This document shows positions 1 through 9,874 of a stretch of DNA of 64,000 bases, one piece after another. The translations under genes were made by a program, and so were the position numbers. Below the pieces are notes generated by a model, which was not told the DNA's origin, ran no database searches, and worked only from the letters and a program-made list of their open reading frames with translations. Each line of letters begins with the position of its first letter. Within the stretch, counting starts at the first letter, position 1. Source of the DNA: Triops longicaudatus (taxonomy: Eukaryota > Arthropoda > Branchiopoda > Notostraca > Triopsidae); assembly GCA_022885665.1 (NCBI GenBank), contig JAGQDJ010000058.1, forward strand, positions 342 through 64,341. Direction: 5' to 3'.

Positions 1-309
1 CCCCCCCCCCCCCCCTTCGCTGCGACCCTGAATGTTCCTGATAAACTGAACATCACTAAGTTTAGAAGAATTTTAACAAAGTAGTGTCACCTAGCAGTAC
101 TACTTGATACTGGTTCTGTGATAGCTGCCAAATCTTGTACTAACCGTAAACCGCGTCCGTTAGGTGTTGCAAGTTGAGTTGTTTATGAACGCAGTGAGGT
201 TTCTTTCTCTCTATGAGTGAATATTGTTGATTCCCAGTCTCCACATTTTTAGCGTGTGCATGCGAAGCGTCTGGTTGTATATCAGGTTTGTTCACCGTTG
301 TAGACTATC
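1..309. other. Window start: poly-C run and UBXN7 5' flank
   Basis: Positions 1-15 are a pure C run, which looks like a contig-edge or sequencing artefact rather than biology. The rest is AT-rich sequence leading to the UBXN7 start codon at 310 and presumably holds its promoter and 5' UTR. I see no TATA box at a useful distance and no other gene. Confidence 0.5.
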
Positions 310-2269
310 ATGGCTTCCGGTGCAGGGCCCTCGAGAAATTCTCACAGTTCGTCTGGAAAAGGAAAATCGAAGGCAGACAAAAAAGCCATTGTTAGCGAAG
401 AGCAAATTGAACAATTTTGTAGTATAACTGGAAGTATGTTATCCCCCTTGTAATCTTAATTGTTGTTAACTCAAATGTCTCTACTTAAAATTTAGATGAT
501 GATAAAGACCTCGCCAAATCGTTAATCATCGCATGCAATGGCAACCTGGAAATGGCAATAAATATGCAATTAGAAGGATCTACCTCAGCCGTGGTTCCAG
601 GAAGCGAGGCATCAACAAGCGCTTTAGTCGAAGACGATGTTCGAGCACCAATACCTCAAAAACAAGAAGTTCTAGTGGAATCCAACTATTCAGACTATTC
701 ATTTGGCTTCAGAGGGCGGAGAAGGGTTGCTCACACCGTTTTCGACGGTTTTAGGAATTTTGAAGTGGAATCAAGTAACATTCACATGAGCTTCTCCGTG
801 TTCTTTTGAGATTTAAATTCTTGTCGAAATGGCGTTATAGGACTCCAAGAAAATTTGCTCAATCAAAACGATCTAACAGGCTTCGCCCAGAAACGCAAAA
901 CACTTGAGGATTTGTTTCGTCCACCGCTTGATCTCATGTTTCGGGGAAATTTACATAGCGTAATACTCCTTTTAAAACGATTCGTATGAAATTTACTTAT
1001 TCGCATCATTTTTTAATTGCAGGCAAGGGATGCTGGTACTGCCGCTGGTAAATGGTTAATGGTAAATGTTCAGAACGTTACGGAATTCGCTTGTCAAGCG
1101 TTGAACCGCGATTTGTGGTCAAATGCGGCTGTGAAAAGTATTGTAAAAGAACACTTTATTTTCTGGCAGGTCAGTCTAACAAGAAGTGAATATTACAACG
1201 TACTAAATATCAGTTTATTTAATCCTTACACGGCAGGTTCACAGTGCTGGAGAAGAAGGGCAACGGTTCATGACGTTTTACCCAGTAACCAAGTGGCCAC
1301 ACATTGCCATATTAGATCCCAGAACAGGAGAATGCTTACGTACCTATTCGAACGTCGATGCCGTTGCGTTTTGTGATTTAATTTCCCAGTTCCTCGAAGA
1401 TAACCCTTGGGACCATTCATCCAAAGAAGCAGAAGCTAAAGAAGATCTAAAGCGAAAAAGAAAATTGGTGAGTACGGAATTCATGAAATCTCCGTCTTTT
1501 ATTTTGAAACAACTTTGATCGTAATATTTGTTCTTGAGCATACCCATATTTTGTTATTGTCATTTTTGTGTAGTTACCTTAAATATTTTACTGTTGTATG
1601 GCTTTTTAGGAAAGCTTGATCGATGACAGCGAAGATGCTCAAATGGAAGCAGCAATAAGGGCGTCGCTAACCGAAACAGAATTTTGCACCCGCATGAAGA
1701 AATTAAAAACCAGTAACGATACGGAAGACAGTAGTGAAGAAAGTGAATTGGAAGCTTTCGACACGGACTCTGAATCTCGTGAAAATGGTTTCTTTACGGA
1801 AACTGTGACGAAGGAAAAAGAAACCGAGTTAATACCACAAAAGGAGGAGGTTGCTGCTCGTGTTACCAACGGTGAAAAAGTTGAAAACGAAGAGGACTGG
1901 AAACAATACTTGGGAGCAGAAACAGATCCTTCTTCTTCTCTACAGTTTCGTTTTCCCGATGGAACAAGGGCCATGGTGTCACTACCTTGCACTTCGTCTG
2001 TTAAGGTAATCGTGTGACTACGGAATTTTCTTTTGCTACATTTAGTTTAAATTACTATTCTAATTTACTGTTTTAAATTTGGCTACAACTAAATTACAAT
2101 TCTTGTTTTCTAGGCTTTGGTTAGCTATGCGTCATGTAAAGGTTTCCCTGAAGATAAGTACGAATTAGTGGCAAATTTTCCTCGGCGATTGTTATCCGAG
2201 TCACAAGGCCAGACCTTGAAAGAGGTGGGACTGTTTCCTCAAGATACTGTGTTTATTCAGGCTAGATGA
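310..2269 (+). CDS. UBXN7: UBX domain-containing protein 7 (p97/VCP adaptor)
   Basis: Seven exons: 310-433, 496-774, 841-959, 1023-1169, 1237-1467, 1610-2005 and 2114-2269, giving 483 residues, close to the usual length of about 490. Domain order is that of UBXN7. A UBA domain lies at about residues 34-78. A UAS (thioredoxin-like) domain at about 150-270 includes the signatures DLFRPPLDLM, WLMVNVQN, EHFIFWQV and ILDPRTGE. A ubiquitin-interacting motif (DAQMEAAIRASL) is at about 309-322, then an acidic linker, and a UBX domain starts at about 408 with RFPDGTRAMVSL. In known members the protein links the p97 ATPase to cullin-RING ligases and ubiquitylated substrates. The start ATG at 310 opens exon 1 and all exon phases agree. 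Exons 4-6 are phase 0. The neighbour downstream on the same strand is an unrelated GH1 gene. Confidence 0.93.
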
Positions 2270-2305
2270 TAAAAGGGAAATGTCTACTGCTTAATGTTTT
2301 TTTCT

Positions 2306-2311
2306 AATAAA
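2306..2311 (+). terminator. UBXN7 polyadenylation signal
   Basis: AATAAA lies 37 bp after the UBXN7 stop codon, a normal distance for a short 3' UTR. The sequence from here to 2830 is AT-rich intergenic DNA with no gene that I can see. Confidence 0.6.
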
Positions 2312-2838
2312 ACCTTTCCAAATTTACAAAAGTGAGCGCACAATAAATTGCATGTTTGAAACTTCAGTGTCCTTAATTAGTGAAATTTTTTAACCTGTTT
2401 CAGACGAGGAGTAATATTTAGCTTCAGTAATTGCGTTTTGTTGAATCATTATTGCTGAATTAGTTAGCAACGCGTGAAACGTGAGAAAAAGAGAAACCGT
2501 GGAAATTTGCCTTGTGGTAATACTGTTTTCAAGAGCGTAAACTTAAAAATGTTCGTCCTGCACTCACATGCTAGATAACGTATCTTCCACCTTATCTTGA
2601 GTAGCCCCTAGAATAGAACTAAAAACAAACAATATTCAGTCACCTGTATTTTAAGACTTTATAAGCCGCTAATGTAAAAAACGAAAAGTCACCATGTACC
2701 ATTTCCCAGTGCGAGTAAGACAGCATTTTGCGATTAAGATACGTATAGCAAACATTCATTATGAAGATTAAAGCAGGTAACGGTGTCCAAGAATGGGAAG
2801 CCTGTTCGGGCACGTAGTCTGTGCGCGAGATCGCAAAC

Positions 2839-2871
2839 TATAAAAACGTCTAGGTTGCCGTCTAGGTCAGT
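2839..2871 (+). promoter_or_regulatory. TATA + TCAGT initiator of the GH1 gene
   Basis: TATAAAAA at 2839-2846 is followed by TCAGT at 2867-2871. The first T of the TATA box and the A of the initiator (2869) are 30 bp apart, the canonical spacing. TCAGT is the arthropod initiator consensus. The implied 5' UTR runs 2869-2927, about 59 nt. I find no convincing DPE at +28. Identity as a promoter is inferred from motifs and position only. Confidence 0.55.
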
Positions 2872-2927
2872 TTGTCCACGGGTTGGGTCGTTGCTTGACT
2901 GTTGAGTTACAGTTCCAATACGGCACA

Positions 2928-4945
2928 ATGAAGGCTTTGTTTGTGTTGTTCGTCGCTTGCGTCGAACTAACCTACGGTGACTACGTTGATGAACCACTAC
3001 TGTATGACAAATTCCCGGATGGTTTCATTTGGGCAGCAGCGACTGCCTCATACCAAGTCGAAGGCGCATGGAATGAAGACGGTTTGGTTCTTACATTTCG
3101 TTCCCAAAAACTGATCACTTTATCACCATATTTATGTAGGAAAGGGCTTAAGCATTTGGGATACCTGGACCGCAAACACTGCCAACATCAAAGACGGCAG
3201 TAATGGGCAAATCGCTTGTGACAGTTACCACAAGTACAAAGAAGATGTCCAACTACTCAAATCCATGGGCGTAAGTTTGTTACTGTAAAAGGAGTCTCCA
3301 TTTTTTTATTTTTTAACAACTAGGTAAGCCACTACCGTTTTTCCATCGCGTGGACGCGCATTATCCCTGACGGAATAGGCGCTATCAACCAAGCTGGCGT
3401 TACTTACTACAAGAACTTGATTGCAGAACTAAAAGCCAATGGAATCGAACCTATGGTTAGAAATTACTCACTATTTAATTACACTGAAGCAGATGATAAA
3501 GGAGTGACTATGGGTTTTAGGTAACGATTTATCACTGGGACTTGCCGCAAGTTTTGCAAGATCGCGGTGGATGGTTGAACGCAGAAATTGCGGATTGGTT
3601 TGAAATTTACGCAAGGGCTGTTTTCACCAACTTCGGAGACCAAGTAAATAAAACTAGTAACAAACACAATATCATATTTTATACTTATTGCTTGTAAGGT
3701 AAAACTTTGGATCACGTTAAACGAACCTTGGGTTCAGGCTTATGAAGGCTATGGCGGAGGTAGCAAGGCCCCTGGCATGACTGGCTCCGGTACTTTGAAT
3801 TACATTGCTGGCCATAACTTGATCCGCGCTCATGCTCGTGCTTATCGCTTGTACGAAAAAGAATTCAAGCCTACTCAACAAGGTTACCTATAAAATGTGT
3901 TATCGAAAAGTTATTATAAAATTACGCATTGTAGGTAAATGCGGCATTACGCTCAACATTGGTTGGACGGAACCTGCAGATGAATCCGGCGAAAGCCAAG
4001 CTGCGTCTGAGCGCGATCTGCAATTCAATGGCGGCTGGTTTGCTAACCCTATTTATGTTAACGGTGATTACCCTACTGTTATGAAAGAAATGGTTAGTAA
4101 AGATATATTAACGCTAAGGATTTTGGTTAAAATTTACTCTGCCAATAGATTGCAACTAAGAGTGCAGCCCAGGGCTACACTGTGTCTCGTCTGCCAGAAT
4201 TCACCAGTGACGAAAAAATCCTCATTAACGGCAGTTCTGATTTCTTTGGTTTGAACTACTACTCTGCAACATTAGCCAAAAACTACAAATTTGATGATCA
4301 AATTGTTGGCTATTACGAGGACCGTGACGCCACCACTTTCACAGATCCCCAGTGGTATTCGTAAGTATAGCACGTCTCTTATTAGCATTGCTGCTTCACG
4401 TGTATTAAAACGTTAAAACGATCGTACAGCTCCGGATCATCTTGGCTTAAAGTGACTCCCTTTGGTTTGCGTAAAATCGTTAACTGGATCAAATCGCACT
4501 ACGGGGACGTTCCCATCATTATCACTGAGAACGGTTACAGTGACAACTCTGGCAATACGGACGACTTGATGCGTATTTATTACTATAAGCATAACATCAA
4601 CCAACTCCTAAAAGGTACGCATATTGAAGTGGAGGTCAAGATTTACATTTAACCAATCTGTTTACCTTTAGCCATTAAACTGGACAACGTGAACGTGATT
4701 GGATACACTCCATGGTCTTTGATGGACAACTTCGAATGGCAGCAGGGCTACACGTAAGATTTTCTACCTAAAAAACTATTAAAATTGCTTAACATATATT
4801 TAACAGGGAGAAATTCGGATTGCATTACGTAAACTTTTCGGACCCCAGCCGCACAAGGGTACCTAAAGCGTCCACCGCGTACTACTCACAAATTGTCGCT
4901 GACAACGGCTTTGTAGAAGGATCATTGCCTTGCCGTCTTCCTTAG
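2928..4945 (+). CDS. Secreted family 1 glycoside hydrolase (beta-glucosidase / myrosinase-like)
   Basis: Ten exons: 2928-3081, 3140-3270, 3324-3455, 3521-3643, 3699-3882, 3935-4092, 4149-4360, 4430-4614, 4672-4753 and 4807-4945, giving 499 residues, the usual GH1 length. The N-terminus is a signal peptide (MKALFVLFVACVELTYG), so the enzyme should be secreted or lumenal. GH1 landmarks in order are FPDGFIWAAATASYQVEGAW, HYRFSIAWTRI, IYHWDLPQ, the acid/base glutamate in TLNEPW (about E189), the FFGLNYYS block, the nucleophile in ITENGY (about E398), and WSLMDNFEWQQGY. Both catalytic glutamates are intact, so it should be active on beta-glucosides. Substrate cannot be read from sequence: arthropod relatives act on plant glucosides, cellobiose or glucosinolates. 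All introns are 52-69 bp. Downstream it converges on PEPD. Confidence 0.93.
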
Positions 4946-4997
4946 ACTTTCTCCGGAATGATTTGTTTAATATTGTTTATTTTTTGTTAACTGATGC

Positions 4998-5014
4998 TTT
5001 ATTACCACAATAAA
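4998..5014. terminator. Back-to-back polyadenylation signals of GH1 and PEPD
   Basis: The 17-bp sequence TTTATTACCACAATAAA carries AATAAA on the plus strand (5009-5014), 64 bp after the GH1 stop. The same hexamer on the minus strand (5003-4998) is 222 bp after the PEPD stop. The two convergent genes would therefore be cleaved on opposite sides of this element, and their 3' ends should overlap by several tens of bases. No other AATAAA on the minus strand sits closer to the PEPD stop. Confidence 0.55.
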
Positions 5015-5224
5015 CCGTCACGGCATAATCAAAATGTTCGCATAATACTTTCTTTATCCTATTCCCCATTACAATTGGCGATTTCTCTAATGTCGATTTC
5101 ACTAGCGCTTACAGTTAATTAACCTCAATTCAACCCTTGTATAAAAATTATCGACCGTAATCACTTTTCTTCGTATAATCACAATTTTGGGTTTACTGCT
5201 ACACAGAGATGCGTTAAACAGGGT

Positions 5225-8200
5225 TCAATTTACCTGTTCTTGTGGCAGGGGCTTCCACACATTCTGACGACCTTCTGCCATCACTTTCTCGATCTCTTCC
5301 ACACTAAATTAAACAAAAACAAAATACAGATAAGGAACTAAGCATCAACTATCAAAATGAAATTTGGCTGTAATACCTTCGTGGCACCATTGTAAGTAAT
5401 TCACAACCAGTTTCAGTGATGGCTACATCGTCCTCAATACGAACGCCACCAAAACCTCGGAAACGATTCAGGACTTCAGGCACAAGAAACTTTTTCTGAT
5501 TTTCGTCATTCAAAGCTTGATCCAACAGCTAGATAAATAAACATCCGAGCATTATTCAAGGTTTTCGAGAGGCACAGAAACTTCAGTTTTTCTTACGCAA
5601 TCGATGAAATAACAACCGGGCTCTACTGTGATTACTAGCCCCGGTTCCATATGACGAGCTGTACGCAGAGATTTTAGCCCAGGTTGTGTTGGTCGTCCGG
5701 GATACCCTTCCAGGTAGCCACCAACGTCGTGCACATCTAAGCCCATTAAATGGCCCAATCCATGTGGTTGAAACACAGCTCCCAAATGCACCTGCCATTA
5801 AGATAATAATAATAAATCAAATTCCAGTACACAAAAAAATATCCATTGACACACGATTAACAGTTCACAAAGAAGTTATAATAGTTATAGTTATAATAGT
5901 TCACAGAGAAGTGGGTAGTTATTCATTCTAAAATATTACAATAGCTTAAGTGGGTTTCAAAAAGACACACCATATTATTAACTATTAATAAACTAATGTA
6001 CAGATACGAAACTACTTAAAATAAATAAGACAACACTATATAACGTTACAGAATAATGTATATACAAATTGTTTACATTTGATCAACAAAATACAAGCCA
6101 AAAAAGCTTACTGTGAATTGGGATTACACAATGCGCAATCTCAACTTAAAAAAAAAAAACCTACAGTGATAGTAACAAAGAGAAGACAAACCTTCATCAT
6201 TTCGTCCACATCGCCCTGGAGCAAACCACCTGCTTTCAATTCTTCCAGCATCACACGGTTAGCCAACAAGTGCATGTCTACCCAACTGACTCCTGCAAAC
6301 CACAACATACTTTAGCTCCCACTCCAGCATTTTCATAACAAGTCTTTGCTTGCCTGGTTTCAAAACGGCTATGACAGCTCGACTGGCTTTTAATACAGCA
6401 TTATAAACAATTTTCTGATCTTCGGTAAACTTGCCATTGGCTGGGAAAGTGCATGTGATGTCTGATGTATAACAATAATATTCAGCTCCCATATCAAACA
6501 AACTAGAAAAGAACAGACATTCACATGTTTATTGTTCATTTTATGACATAAAACTGACAAAAAAGCTTACCAAAGCTCGCCATCCCGGATCGTTTTTTCA
6601 TTAGGAGCTCCAGCGTGCCCATAATGCAACACTGACGCATTGTTTCCCGAGCCGCAGATGCAAGTATATGACACATGACGACAGCCTCCCGCGAAGTAGC
6701 ATTGTTGCAAAAATATGGCTTCACACTGATATTCTTTCATCTGAGGCCGCGCATTTTGCATTACTGCCACGTGCGCTTTCGACGAAATACGGTTTATATA
6801 GCGCATGACATCTAACTCCATTTCTGTCTTAATCGCTCGACTAGAACCCCCCAAAACAATATTTACAAAACCGTATTTAACAAATAGAAATTTCTGGAGT
6901 CATATCAACTGAGTACAAAACACATCTCGGTAACTAGTTCCGCTACGACCTGACCAGAAAATTACTTTGCGGTACGATAGGATTGTCAATTTTGGGCCTC
7001 AAATAGTCCATCAATTCTTCTGGCCTTGGAATTAGCCTACTGACCGTCTCTAACTCTAAGTTGACTAATTTAAATCCCAGTCTAAGAAGATGGCGGCAAC
7101 GCATACTCTGCGGGCCAATTAAAAAGTTTTTATCACTCGTAAAGTGCTCCACTGGATGAATTAAGACCGCTATGGTATCTTCTGGGGGTTTCTTGCCCAC
7201 AAAGTAATGATCAACTCCAGTTTTGGTAATCAACGCCAGATCTATGATATAGTAATCCACCAAAGGCATCTCGGGTAATATGTACAAAGGAAAAAAGGTG
7301 CGATCAGGGGCCAGTTTTGACAAAGTTTCTGACAAGTGCTGCGCAGTCCGTAAAATTCTCACGTCTTTTACACGGCTCTTCACTTCGTAATCTCGGGGCA
7401 AGTATGGACTCGCGTACATTTTACGCTCCAGTGTCAACGCAACGTCCAAGACTTGGAGTTTTTGTTTCCTACTTTCTAGCACTTCGGGCTGCTTACTGGA
7501 CAAGAGTCGCTCGAGGAAAAAAGGACAGAAAATGCGGTTAACGAAATTGAGCGGGAATCGTTCCAAGTAAACGCAAGCTAGCATGAGATCCACCATAGTC
7601 TGTGGTCGAAACTGCAAGAATTTGCAATTGAGGTATTCTTCAACCGTGTGCCAAAACTCGAACCCTTCAGGTACGAAGTTTAAGTGACCAAAACTGCTTA
7701 GGACGGCTTCAAGGCACTCAGGACTGGACAGCTGACCTCGGTTGATAAAATAGCTCACCGCTGTAGCGCAAATACTGGGTGAACGCAGCCGAAATTTTTG
7801 ACAGTAACGCATCACGGTCGTGACTAAGGTTTCGTCTTGGATCAGAAGCGCACGGGCCTTCATGTAGCGCTCGAGGATCTTTTCAATCGTGCTATCGGTG
7901 TAATCCTGGTCGTAAAAATGAGCAAAGAGACTGATAACGCTCGGTTCGTCTAAAGTATGCAGGGTTAGGCTCATCCATTTCGCTGTGGCGGAGCAAATGC
8001 GATGAGAAGGCAGCTTAAGCTCCTTCACGAGATCCAAAACGCAGAGAACATCTTTCGCGCTAAGCTTGCAAATATTTGCGGTGTATTTTCTTTCCAGAAC
8101 GCTGAAAACTGCCCGTCTACTAGCCTTCAAATGAGGCAAGGTATTGAACGCTGATAACAAGTTGGCGTCGATATCTTTTAGGATAGGATTTTGATTCTGG

Positions 8201-9874
8201 AGCACCGCAGACCAAAGTTGATCAGACACTGGCGACGGACTTTGTTGACTTATTATGCTAATGACCTCGCAAATCTGAGATATGCTCATTTGATTATCAC
8301 AGGTACGAGCCACGCATTCTTCGACAAGTTTTTCTCGGTAAAGACCGACTTCTCCAGGGAACGAGGCTTGGTGGAGGGTTTCAAGGCTCTTGATGACGTA
8401 ATACGGGTCCGACGCTTTTCGTAAGGTGCAAATGAGCTGCAAAAGAATGGCATGAAGGGTGAAAGATCCGTGCTGGAATTTCAGGCCGTCTTCCTGATCG
8501 ACCCGGGAATTGAGTTGAGCAATACGCTGGATTGCTTGAAGCGCAATTAATGGCGTAACTTGCTCAGCGTCCAAGTTGGCCAAGGCCTGAAAAAGCAGCT
8601 GGAAATCGTTGCAATCTTCCAAGTTGATGTCCAAGTCGGGCAAATGTTTCGGAAAACGAGGAGGTGAACTCTGGAAATCTTTGCTTTCTACGTTTCGGCA
8701 AAGCGTCAGCACATCATTGGTTTTACGAATTATAACAGGCAATTCTTGAATACTTAGCCCATCTTGAAACAGGATCATAGACTGGCCAAATTTTCCTGAT
8801 TTTCTGGCGGAACTGAAATCTCGTTTGAAATGTTGCAGGAGACTGAGATTACAGACAGGAGGTTGCGAAATTTTTCCACCAAAAGTATCAAAACGTAAGG
8901 TGATATTGTGTGTTTTACGCAATTTTAGCCCTTTCAGCAACTTACTACCACAATTATTCTGCATATTTGCTGTTGTTTAACACTTTTCACCAATGGAAAC
9001 GCATTTCTGGTTATGAACAGGCATGTAGGGCACAAATAAACAGGTTGATAATCGATTACTAGACTATCGATGCTTAAACTGATAAGGTCGATATCAAGAA
9101 CGAGCGGGTTTTTAACATGTTTCGACTCGAAGAAAAAAATGAAAAGAACAAGGCGCTTACCAATCGCAAATATTCGGGTAGAGTAATTGGTTGTCGACTT
9201 TAAACCTACGAAAAGAGAAAGGAAATTTTGTGTGTCTGTTTGAAACTTCTACAAGCCTTACTTGTCGATGCCATCGAAGGAAGCTTCTTTGGTGGTTTTC
9301 CCGCTGTCCGAATTCACTCCTGTCTAAAATTACATTTGAAAGTATACTGAATGCTGTATCATTTATAATGAGTCTTACTAGGGTGAGTAACAGATCAGTC
9401 TGCTTTTTGGCGAGCACTTGCGCAATTTCGTCGGTGTAGTAAACATGGTCTACGACGTATTTTTTCTTGAAATGGTCCGGGGAATGAATTTTGCCCATCC
9501 AAACTGCGTACGCTTCGGGCAAACGGGGCATAAAAAGGAATGCTTTGCCAGTGTCGACTTCAATAGCTCCATACCAGTCTGGTTCCAGTACACCAAAAGC
9601 CCAGTGGAAGAACGATTCCTGATTTTACAGATTAGAGAAAAAACGATTTTTTAAATGTCTTGAAAATTCCCGTTATGCGCGAACTTACTTGTCTAAATGG
9701 AAGCTCGACATCAGTGCAATAACGGGCTGTTGATTCTGAAGTACCACCTTGTAACAAAATCATGGCGTTGGGGGGCGTTTTCTTTTCGTTCTTTAATTTT
9801 TCGCATAACCTGGACCGGTTCTGCTCAAATAAGGCCATGGGAACCGAGTGAGTGTGCGGTCCTTGCGAGTACAT
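5225..9874 (-). CDS. PEPD: Xaa-Pro dipeptidase (prolidase)
   Basis: Ten exons on the minus strand: 9874-9689, 9618-9379, 9323-9262, 9205-9161, 6840-6571, 6502-6354, 6292-6192, 5791-5597, 5528-5377 and 5303-5225. They give 492 residues against about 493 in vertebrate PEPD. The enzyme cleaves dipeptides with C-terminal proline in the cytosol and uses two metal ions. Visible blocks include FWMGKIHS-type sequence (VWMGKIHSPDHFKKKY), SYTCICGSGNN, the metal-ligand aspartates in LFDMG and SDITC (about D271 and D282), the ligand histidine region PHGLGHLMGLDVHDVGGY, and glutamates in VEPGCYFID and GGVRIEDD. The ATG at 9874 is chosen because a longer frame would need a GTG start. Intron 4 (9160-6841) holds a whole FASTK-family gene. 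Intron 6 has a GC donor. The family is easily recognised and no lesion is seen. Confidence 0.96.
6943..8964 (-). CDS. FASTK-family mitochondrial RNA-regulatory protein with RAP domain
   Basis: A single uninterrupted exon of 673 codons. The N-terminus is basic and leucine-rich (MQNNCGSKLLKGLKLRK), compatible with a mitochondrial presequence. The middle consists of helical repeats like those of the FAST family. The region of residues about 430-520 (including LACVYLERFPLNFVNRIF) resembles the FAST_1/FAST_2 modules. The last 60 residues resemble a RAP domain (AVLIHPVEHFTSD, then RCRHLLRLGFKLV and MDYLRPKI). Known FASTK proteins process or stabilise mitochondrial transcripts. Which paralogue this is (FASTKD1-5 or FASTK) cannot be decided by eye. 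FASTKD3 is one guess. The gene lies entirely inside PEPD intron 4 on the same strand: 102 bp separate its stop codon from PEPD exon 5. I see no AATAAA in that gap. Confidence 0.82.
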   Translation of the reverse strand: MQNNCGSKLLKGLKLRKTHNITLRFDTFGGKISQPPVCNLSLLQHFKRDFSSARKSGKFGQSMILFQDGLSIQELPVIIRKTNDVLTLCRNVESKDFQSSPPRFPKHLPDLDINLEDCNDFQLLFQALANLDAEQVTPLIALQAIQRIAQLNSRVDQEDGLKFQHGSFTLHAILLQLICTLRKASDPYYVIKSLETLHQASFPGEVGLYREKLVEECVARTCDNQMSISQICEVISIISQQSPSPVSDQLWSAVLQNQNPILKDIDANLLSAFNTLPHLKASRRAVFSVLERKYTANICKLSAKDVLCVLDLVKELKLPSHRICSATAKWMSLTLHTLDEPSVISLFAHFYDQDYTDSTIEKILERYMKARALLIQDETLVTTVMRYCQKFRLRSPSICATAVSYFINRGQLSSPECLEAVLSSFGHLNFVPEGFEFWHTVEEYLNCKFLQFRPQTMVDLMLACVYLERFPLNFVNRIFCPFFLERLLSSKQPEVLESRKQKLQVLDVALTLERKMYASPYLPRDYEVKSRVKDVRILRTAQHLSETLSKLAPDRTFFPLYILPEMPLVDYYIIDLALITKTGVDHYFVGKKPPEDTIAVLIHPVEHFTSDKNFLIGPQSMRCRHLLRLGFKLVNLELETVSRLIPRPEELMDYLRPKIDNPIVPQSNFLVRS

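Noticed and set aside
1..15. Poly-C as a telomere or origin signal
   Set aside because: A pure 15-C run at the very edge has no repeat unit and is more likely an artefact.
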